Source: Streptomyces sp. MA5143a (GTDB taxonomy: Bacteria > Actinomycetota > Actinomycetes > Streptomycetales > Streptomycetaceae). Taken from it: a DNA stretch of 64,000 bases. Location of the stretch: assembly GCF_900290235.1 (NCBI RefSeq), contig NZ_OLMK01000043.1, positions 1-64,000 on the forward strand. Direction: 5' to 3'. Below the pieces are notes generated by a model that saw only the letters and a program-made list of their open reading frames with translations, was not told where the DNA came from and made no database searches. This document shows, in pieces, positions 58,439 to 64,000 of this stretch. The first letter of the stretch is position 1. Each line of letters starts with the position of its first letter. A program made the position numbers and the translations under genes.

Positions 58439-59854
58439 ATGAACCGTACGAAACCGGAAGAGAACGGCGCCCCGGGACAGCGTTCCCTTCCCGGTGGCCC
58501 CGACAGCGAGGTGACGGACACCACGCCGGGAGCGCGGGCCACGGCGGACGCGCCCGGCGGATCCGGTGAGCCACGTGTGTCGCATCGCACGATGACCGCG
58601 TTCAGCGCGGCCGACGAGGAGAAGCAGCGGGGCGTCCGGCAGATGAAGCTGACCGCCGCGGGGCTGCTGCTGTTCGTGGCGGTGGTGTACGTCCTGGCGA
58701 CGTGGGCCTCCCACGAGGGCGCCGGAGCCTGGGCGGGCTATGTCGCGGCGGCCGCGGAGGCGGGCATGGTGGGTGCGCTGGCGGACTGGTTCGCCGTGAC
58801 CGCCCTGTTCCGGCACCCTCTCGGCCTGCCCATTCCGCACACCGCGATCATCCCCCGCAAGAAGGACCAACTGGGCGTCACGCTGGGTGAGTTCGTCGGG
58901 GAGAACTTCCTCTCCGAGGATGTGGTCCGGCAGCGGCTGCGCGCCGTCGGCATCGGCAGCCGGCTCGGCGCGTGGCTCGCCGAGCCGCAGAACGCCGACC
59001 GGGTGACCGAGGAGTTGGCGACCGCGATGCGCGGCGCCCTCACCGTGCTGCGCGACGCCGATGTGCAGGCCGTGGTCGGGGAGGCCGTCACCCGGCGGGC
59101 GGGCAGCCAGGAGATCGGGCCCGGCATAGGGAAGATGCTGGAGCGGATCGTCAACGACGGCGGCCACCGGCGGGCCGTGGACCTGATCTGCGCCCGCGCC
59201 CAGAACTGGTTGATCCTCCACGACGACCAGGTCATGGACGCGGTCGAGGGCGGCGCCCCCGGCTGGACCCCGCGCTTCGTCGACAAGCGGATCGGCGAGC
59301 GCGTCTACAAGGAACTGCTCCGGTTCGTCTCCGAGATGCGGGACTCGCCCACGCACCCGGCGCGCGGCGCCCTGGACCGCTTCCTCACGGACTTCGCCCG
59401 GGACCTCCAGTCCGACACCGACACCCGTGCGCGGGTGGAGCGACTGAAGGGCGAGGTGCTCGACCGGGGCGAGGTCCAGGACCTCATCGCCTCCGCCTGG
59501 ACCGCCGTACGCTCCATGGTCGTGTCCGCGGCCGAGGACGAGCGCAGCGAACTGCGGCTGCGGGTGCGGGCGTCACTGCTGTCCCTGGGCACGCGGATGG
59601 CCACCGAGCCGTCGGCGCAGGCCAAGGTCGACAAGTGGGTCGAGGGCGCCGCCGTCCACGTCGTCACCACCTACCGCAAGGAGATCACCTCTCTCATCAC
59701 CGACACGGTCGCGGCGTGGGACCCCGAGCACACGACGAGGAAGATCGAGGCCAACATCGGCCGTGACCTCCAGTTCATCCGCATCAACGGCACGGTGGTG
59801 GGTTCACTGGCCGGGCTGCTGATCTACACGGTGTCGAGGGCGTTGGGGGCGTAG
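58439..59854 (+). CDS. DUF445 membrane protein
   Basis: This 471-residue protein has a disordered start (about 60), two hydrophobic helices around residues 80-125 (KLTAAGLLLFVAVVYVLAT and AADWFAVTALF region), a long helical stalk and a C-terminal transmembrane helix (GSLAGLLIYTV). These are the marks of DUF445 (YjiN-like). The function is unknown. No operon partner; the MFS gene starts 57 bp later and may be co-transcribed. Confidence 0.88.
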   Translation: MNRTKPEENGAPGQRSLPGGPDSEVTDTTPGARATADAPGGSGEPRVSHRTMTAFSAADEEKQRGVRQMKLTAAGLLLFVAVVYVLATWASHEGAGAWAGYVAAAAEAGMVGALADWFAVTALFRHPLGLPIPHTAIIPRKKDQLGVTLGEFVGENFLSEDVVRQRLRAVGIGSRLGAWLAEPQNADRVTEELATAMRGALTVLRDADVQAVVGEAVTRRAGSQEIGPGIGKMLERIVNDGGHRRAVDLICARAQNWLILHDDQVMDAVEGGAPGWTPRFVDKRIGERVYKELLRFVSEMRDSPTHPARGALDRFLTDFARDLQSDTDTRARVERLKGEVLDRGEVQDLIASAWTAVRSMVVSAAEDERSELRLRVRASLLSLGTRMATEPSAQAKVDKWVEGAAVHVVTTYRKEITSLITDTVAAWDPEHTTRKIEANIGRDLQFIRINGTVVGSLAGLLIYTVSRALGA

Positions 59855-59911
59855 TCCTCCCTCCTCCGGGCACTCGGACGCGGTTCGCTCGAGGAGGAGG
59901 GAGCCGCACAG

Positions 59912-61375
59912 ATGGCCGTAACCGAACGGAAGTCGTCGCAGGGGGGCGGTACGGTCACCACCGCCGTACCCGCGCGCCTGGACCGTCTGCCCTGGTCGCG
60001 CTGGCACTGGATGGTGGTGATCGGACTCGGCACGGTGTGGATCCTCGACGGCCTGGAGGTCACCGTCGTCGGGAACATCGCCGGGCGGCTCTCCGAGCAG
60101 GGCAGCGGTCTGCCGATCAGCTCCGCGCAGGTCACGGGCACCGCGGCGGCCCTGTACGTGGCGGGCGCCTGCGCGGGCGCCCTCTTCTTCGGCCGTCTCA
60201 CCGACCGCTTCGGACGCAAGAAGCTGTTCATGGTGACGCTGGCGGTCTATCTCGGCGCCACCGCGCTGACGGCCGTCTCCTTCTCCTCCTGGTGGTTCTT
60301 CCTCTTCCGCTTCCTCACCGGCTTCGGCATCGGCGGTGAGTACGCGGCCATCAACTCCGCGATCGACGAGCTGATCCCGTCCAAGTACCGGGGCCGCGTC
60401 GACATCGTCATCAACGGCAGCTTCTGGCTCGGCGCGATCGGGGGCTCCCTGCTGTCGATCGTCGCCCTGAACACGGACCTCTTCGCGGCGAACGTCGGCT
60501 GGCGGCTGACGTTCGCGCTCGGTGTGGTGCTCGGCCTGGTGATCCTGCTGGTCCGCCGCAACGTCCCGGAGAGCCCCCGCTGGCTGCTGATCCACGGCAG
60601 GGAGCAGGAGGCGGAACAGCTGGTGGCGGACATCGAGGGGCAGGTCGAGGCCGAGAAGGGCCGCCGACTGCCCCCGGCGACCGAGGAGATGACGATCCAC
60701 CAGCGCAAGAGCATCGGCTTCGGCACCATCGCCCGTACCGTCTTCTCCCGCTACCGCCGCCGCGCCGTCCTCGGCTTCTCCCTCTTCATCGGGCAGGCGT
60801 TCCTCTACAACGCCATCACCTTCGGCTTCGGCGCGATCCTCACCACGTTCTACGACGTCCCCACCTCCGACACCGGCTACTACTTCGCGTTCATCGCCGC
60901 CGGCAACTTCCTCGGCCCGCTGCTCCTCGGCAAGCTGTTCGACACGGTCGGCCGCCGGGTGATGATCTCGTCGACGTATCTGCTGTCGGGTGTGCTTCTC
61001 TTCGGCACGGCCTGGCTGTTCGACCGGGGCGCGCTGGACGCGGTCACGCTCACGGTGTGCTGGTGCGTGGTGCTGTTCTTCGCGTCGGCCGGGGCGAGCA
61101 GCGCGTACCTCACGGTCTCCGAGGTCTTCCCCATGGAGACCCGGGCCATGGCCATCGCGTTCTTCTACGCGATCGGCACGGCGGCGGGCGGCATCAGCGG
61201 ACCGCTGGTCTTCGCGGACCTGACGGAGTCCGGCGCCGTCGGCGACACGGTACTGGCGTTCCAGATCGGCGCGGGGCTGATGTGCGCGGCGGGGCTGGTC
61301 GCGGCGTTCCTCGCGGTGCGGGCGGAGCGGAGGTCGTTGGAGGAGGTCGCGAGGCCGCTGTCCGCGGCGGGGTGA
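59912..61375 (+). CDS. MFS sugar/aromatic acid-type transporter
   Basis: The 487-residue protein has twelve helices of the sugar-porter/AAHS-like MFS: WILDGLEVTVVGNIAG, the loop FGRLTDRFGRKKLFMV and GTAAGGISGPLVF. The long central loop contains the motif VPESPRWLLIHGREQEAE. The substrate could be a sugar or an organic acid; synteny gives no clue. It is preceded by GAGGAGG and followed by a dispersed repeat. Confidence 0.88.
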   Translation: MAVTERKSSQGGGTVTTAVPARLDRLPWSRWHWMVVIGLGTVWILDGLEVTVVGNIAGRLSEQGSGLPISSAQVTGTAAALYVAGACAGALFFGRLTDRFGRKKLFMVTLAVYLGATALTAVSFSSWWFFLFRFLTGFGIGGEYAAINSAIDELIPSKYRGRVDIVINGSFWLGAIGGSLLSIVALNTDLFAANVGWRLTFALGVVLGLVILLVRRNVPESPRWLLIHGREQEAEQLVADIEGQVEAEKGRRLPPATEEMTIHQRKSIGFGTIARTVFSRYRRRAVLGFSLFIGQAFLYNAITFGFGAILTTFYDVPTSDTGYYFAFIAAGNFLGPLLLGKLFDTVGRRVMISSTYLLSGVLLFGTAWLFDRGALDAVTLTVCWCVVLFFASAGASSAYLTVSEVFPMETRAMAIAFFYAIGTAAGGISGPLVFADLTESGAVGDTVLAFQIGAGLMCAAGLVAAFLAVRAERRSLEEVARPLSAAG

Positions 61376-61382
61376 GGGGGCC

Positions 61383-61637
61383 GGGGGCGCCTAAGAGCTC
61401 GGGGGTGCGGGTGCGTTGGTGGCTGCGGGCAGGTGGGGGTTGTTCGCGCCCACGCGGCGGAGCCGCATGTGTTCACCGCCCCGCGCCCCTGAAAAGCGAC
61501 CGGGGCTGCGCCCCGTGCTTCTTGAAGGGCGGGCCGCAGGCCCGTTCCCTTCAGGGGCGCGGGGAACTGCGCGAACAACCCCCACTCATCCGCGCCCGCC
61601 AACGAACCGCGCACCCCCGAGCTACAAGGCGCCCCCC
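61383..61637. repeat. dispersed intergenic element, copy C (full-length inverted form)
   Basis: A 255-bp inverted structure lies between convergent genes. The outer arms 61383-61447 and 61570-61637 are about 80% complementary. Inner hairpins GGGGCTGCGCCCC and CGGGCCGCAGGCCCG and the 23-nt core at 61552-61574 complete the element. It shares CCCTGAAAAGCGACCGG with copy B. Confidence 0.85.
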
Positions 61638-61639
61638 GC

Positions 61640-62140
61640 TCACCCGTAGAAGTACCGCGCGGCCTTGCGCTCGAAGTACGACGAGTACACCAGTCCGATC
61701 GCCGGCGTCCCCCGATACGTACCGACGTACTGCTGCGCACTGTCCACCACGACCGGCCGCGCCATGCACGCCCACTTGTTGCGCTGCTCGGCCTCCGCCC
61801 ACCGCACGGCCGCCGGATCGACCCGGTCGCTGACCAGCAGGGGAAAGGCCGCGACCCCGTTCTGCAGCCCGGCCGGCAACCCACCCTTCGTCTTCTTCGC
61901 GTACGCCAGGACCTGATCCGTGAAGGTCGCGATGGTCGGGATGGTTATCTCCGGGACGGCCGCCGCCACCGTGAACAGGTGGAGCTTCGTCCCCATCCAG
62001 CGCCACTTGAAGTCGGCCCGCCGCCCGACGAGTACGGGCACTCCGGCCCAGTCCTCCCACCAGGTACGGCATTCGTCGGCGGCGAGACGGGCTCCCAGGG
62101 AGGCGAGGTAGGACTGCGAGGCGGACTGCTGTGGATGCAT
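61640..62140 (-). CDS. conserved hypothetical protein
   Basis: The 166-residue soluble protein begins MHPQQSASQSYLASLGARLA and has WWEDWAGVPVLVGRRADFKW, KWACMARPVVVD and a C-terminal YFERKAARYFYG. No domain is recognised. It looks like an actinobacterial-specific family. It starts at ATG 62140, 59 bp downstream of the next minus-strand gene, possibly in one transcript. Confidence 0.65.
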   Translation of the reverse strand: MHPQQSASQSYLASLGARLAADECRTWWEDWAGVPVLVGRRADFKWRWMGTKLHLFTVAAAVPEITIPTIATFTDQVLAYAKKTKGGLPAGLQNGVAAFPLLVSDRVDPAAVRWAEAEQRNKWACMARPVVVDSAQQYVGTYRGTPAIGLVYSSYFERKAARYFYG

Positions 62141-62199
62141 GGCCGGATCATGCCCCGCCCTGGCCGGATCGCGAAAGGCGGGGTGAGGCCAAGGCTTTG

Positions 62200-62709
62200 C
62201 TAAGCCCCGGTCGTGGACCCGGGCCGCACGATCATCAGCACCGTCACGGTCGCCCACAGCAGGTTGAACACACCGGTGAACATGGCGAGTCGCGCCGTGG
62301 TCCTCACACTCACCGCCGACCCGACGGTGACGGCACCCTCGCCCTTGTCGCCGGTCGCGGGCCCGGCCGCAGCCACCCCCTCCAGGATCTCCTCCTGCCG
62401 CGGCAGCACCAGCGCCAGCAGCACCATCGCCGCGAGTGCCGTCAGCAGCATCGACGCGATGAGCCAGGCGTCGCCGAGCACCCCCATGCTCATCGCCGTG
62501 ACGAAACCGAGCGCGGGCACCGCGATACCGACACCGCCGTACACCCGGCAGATCCGGTGCAGCAGCCGCAGCGACGACACGGCCCGCTCGCTGCCGGGCT
62601 CGGCCAGCGCCTTGCGGGCGCTCGGCGGGAACATACTGGCCGCGACGGTGATCGGCCCCACGGCGACGATCGCGGCGAGGACGTGGAGGGAGAGCAGCAA
62701 CTTGGTCAC
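62200..62709 (-). CDS. small integral membrane protein (DUF2269-like)
   Basis: This 169-residue protein has four hydrophobic helices: LLSLHVLAAIVAVGPITVAA, ICRVYGGVGIAVPALGFV, LIASMLLTALAAMVLLALVL and LAMFTGVFNLLWATVTVLM. The pattern is like DUF2269 proteins. It is divergent from the GlxA-type regulator and shares a promoter region with a strong operator, so it is a likely target. The start is GTG 62709. Confidence 0.72.
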   Translation of the reverse strand: MTKLLLSLHVLAAIVAVGPITVAASMFPPSARKALAEPGSERAVSSLRLLHRICRVYGGVGIAVPALGFVTAMSMGVLGDAWLIASMLLTALAAMVLLALVLPRQEEILEGVAAAGPATGDKGEGAVTVGSAVSVRTTARLAMFTGVFNLLWATVTVLMIVRPGSTTGA

Positions 62710-62768
62710 GCCGGGACGCTAAGGCGCGCGACGGGCCGGTGGGAGTGGCGGGATTGCCAGTCCCCAAC

Positions 62769-62830
62769 GGATTCTCGCCAGCAGGGGTCCGTGATGAACG
62801 GGGCAGTGAGCCTCTGCTTGGCGAGAATCC
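62769..62830. promoter_or_regulatory. long-spaced inverted repeat operator and -35 of the glxA-like gene
   Basis: GGATTCTCGCCA (62769-62780) and TGGCGAGAATCC (62819-62830) are perfect 12-bp inverted arms, 50 bp centre to centre. The right arm overlaps the -35 box TTGGCG (62818-62823) of a 17-bp-spaced promoter with -10 TACCCT (62841-62846), 6 nt before the regulator ATG. The spacing is that of AraC-type DNA loops. Confidence 0.75.
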
Positions 62831-62852
62831 GGCGGAGCCCTACCCTCCCGCC

Positions 62853-63809
62853 ATGCACACCGTGGCCGTACTGGCGCTCGACCAGGTCATCCCGTTCGAT
62901 CTCTCCGCCCCGATCGACACCTTCGGCTGGGCCCGGCTGCCGGACGGCCGGGAGGCGTACCGGGTGCGGGTGTGCTCGCCGACGGGGGACGCGGAGGTGC
63001 CTGCGGGGCCGTTCACCGTGCGGGCGCCGTATGGGCTGGAAGCGCTGGCGGAGGCCGACACGATCATCCTGCCGGGGACGGCGGACCCGACCGGCCCGCT
63101 CCCGCCGGGCGTGGCGGAGGCGCTGCGCGCGGCGGCGGCCGACGGGACGCGTATCGCCTCGGTGTGCGTCGGCGCGTTCCTCTTCGCGGCGACGGGCCTG
63201 CTGGACGGGCTGCGCGCCACGACCCACTGGATCGCGGCCCCGGACCTGGCCGCCCGGCACCCGAGGGTGACCGTCGACCCGAACGTCCTCTACGTCGACA
63301 ACGGCCAGTTCCTGACCTCGGCGGGCGCCGCCGCGGCGCTGGACATGTGTCTGCACATGATCAGGAAGGACTACGGTTCGGCGGTCGCCGCGTTCACCGC
63401 GCGGATGTGCGTCATGCCGTTGGAACGCGAGGGCGGCCAGGCCCAGTTCATCGTCCAGGACCAGCCCGCGGCCCCGGCCGGCGCGACCCTGGAGCCCCTG
63501 CTGCGCTGGCTGGAGGCGAACGTGGAGCGGGACCTCACGCTGGACGACATCGCCGCCCACGCCGGCACCAGCGCCCGTACGCTGAACCGCCGCTTCCGGG
63601 AGCAGACGGGCACGACACCGTCGCAGTGGCTGCACCGGGCGCGGGTCCGCCGGGCCCAGTACCTCCTGGAGTCCACCGACCACACGGTCGACCGCATCGC
63701 CGGCCAGGCGGGCTTCGGCTCCCCGACGGCCTTCCGCGAGCGGTTCAAGAAGGTGGTCGGTACCAGCCCGTACGCGTACCGGCGCGCGTTCCGGGGGGAG
63801 CGGCCGTAG
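62853..63809 (+). CDS. GlxA-family AraC-type regulator
   Basis: The 318-residue regulator has an N-terminal DJ-1/PfpI (class I glutaminase-like) domain with IASVCVGAFLFAATGLLDG (nucleophile elbow Cys in VCVGAF) and a C-terminal AraC helix-turn-helix pair (TLDDIAAHAGTSARTLNRRF and TVDRIAGQAGFGSPTAFRERF). The promoter is leaderless and its -35 overlaps an inverted repeat, indicating autoregulation and control of the divergent membrane gene. The ligand is unknown. Confidence 0.9.
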   Translation: MHTVAVLALDQVIPFDLSAPIDTFGWARLPDGREAYRVRVCSPTGDAEVPAGPFTVRAPYGLEALAEADTIILPGTADPTGPLPPGVAEALRAAAADGTRIASVCVGAFLFAATGLLDGLRATTHWIAAPDLAARHPRVTVDPNVLYVDNGQFLTSAGAAAALDMCLHMIRKDYGSAVAAFTARMCVMPLEREGGQAQFIVQDQPAAPAGATLEPLLRWLEANVERDLTLDDIAAHAGTSARTLNRRFREQTGTTPSQWLHRARVRRAQYLLESTDHTVDRIAGQAGFGSPTAFRERFKKVVGTSPYAYRRAFRGERP

Positions 63810-63843
63810 CGGGTGGGCGCGTCAGGGGCCCGGACGCTCCGCG

Positions 63844-64000
63844 TCACGCCCGGCGGTCGGCCACCACCCAGGACGCCAGGGCCACCGCTCCCGCCACGCC
63901 GAACACCGCCGGCCAGGCGCCCACCTTCTTCGCCAGGGGATGCGACCCGGCGAACGCGGCGACGTACCCGGCGGTCAGGGCGCCCGCGGCCCTGCCTCCG
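63844..64000 (-). CDS. C-terminal fragment of a small membrane protein (partial)
   Basis: Read from the window end on the minus strand, the frame encodes hydrophobic segments (GALTAGYVAAFAG and WPAVFGVAGAVALASWVV) and stops with TGA at 63844-63846. The gene continues beyond 64000. No family is recognised. Confidence 0.6.
   Translation of the reverse strand, partial: GGRAAGALTAGYVAAFAGSHPLAKKVGAWPAVFGVAGAVALASWVVADRRA

Overview
The window is a chromosomal segment of a Streptomyces (or very close relative). The DNA is very GC-rich with strong third-position GC bias. It carries a SsgA-like sporulation protein (26525-26938), DasR-type operators next to an N-acetylglucosamine PTS, DUF2510/RDD, DUF2017, DUF1707 and DUF3618 proteins, and many start codons placed 6-7 nt after a TAnnnT box with no Shine-Dalgarno sequence. 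From memory the gene order resembles the core-chromosome neighbourhood of S. coelicolor from about SCO2890 to SCO2930, with different genes in the first ~21 kb. This was not checked against any database.

Region 1 (1-21.5 kb) is accessory or metabolic. It holds the end of an iron-sulfur subunit and a xanthine-dehydrogenase-like molybdenum subunit that lacks the expected catalytic Glu. A SUKH-4 protein, tRNA-Cys, an MFS exporter with a long internal linker, an RHH/Doc toxin-antitoxin pair and a DEAD/DEAH helicase follow. Next come IclR and MarR regulators with a divergent alpha/beta hydrolase and a membrane-anchored Lon-like protease. Three secreted proteins (DUF4185, NlpC/P60-like, I36 inhibitor-like) lie beside a 1005-residue HTH-nSTAND-WD40 protein. 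A four-gene glycine betaine/choline-type ABC importer runs on the minus strand.

Region 2 (21.5-38.6 kb) is conserved core. An Lrp/AsnC regulator is divergent from HPPD (tyrosine degradation). It is followed by a TPR protein, an FAD glycolate-oxidase-like enzyme, SsgG, two RDD membrane proteins and a secreted M6 metalloprotease. NAD salvage (pncA, pncB) is divergent from clpS and DUF2017, followed by an amino-acid permease.

Region 3 (38.6-49.5 kb) holds the Mec/CysO/CysM sulfur-carrier route to cysteine. An unannotated 31-codon cysteine leader peptide precedes cysO-cysM. Then come a PemK/MazF-like protein, an MBL-fold hydrolase, nagE2/nagF with three DasR sites and an 11-bp tandem array between them, rph, a lipoprotein and rdgB. 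A small insert follows: two overlapping HNH-endonuclease paralogues and a tRNA with a Leu(UAG) anticodon loop but no long variable arm. Then come bcp, a DUF3618 protein and an orphan GroES-like protein.

Region 4 (49.5-64 kb) has a class A penicillin-binding protein with a ~440-residue disordered cytoplasmic tail, a three-gene ABC-2 exporter, DUF1707, an SGNH hydrolase, DUF445, an MFS transporter, two small conserved proteins and a GlxA-type regulator with a clear operator, ending in a truncated membrane-protein gene.

Two themes run across the window. A dispersed element with an identical 23-nt core occurs three times, each time between convergent genes. Perfect hairpins sit between many other convergent pairs.
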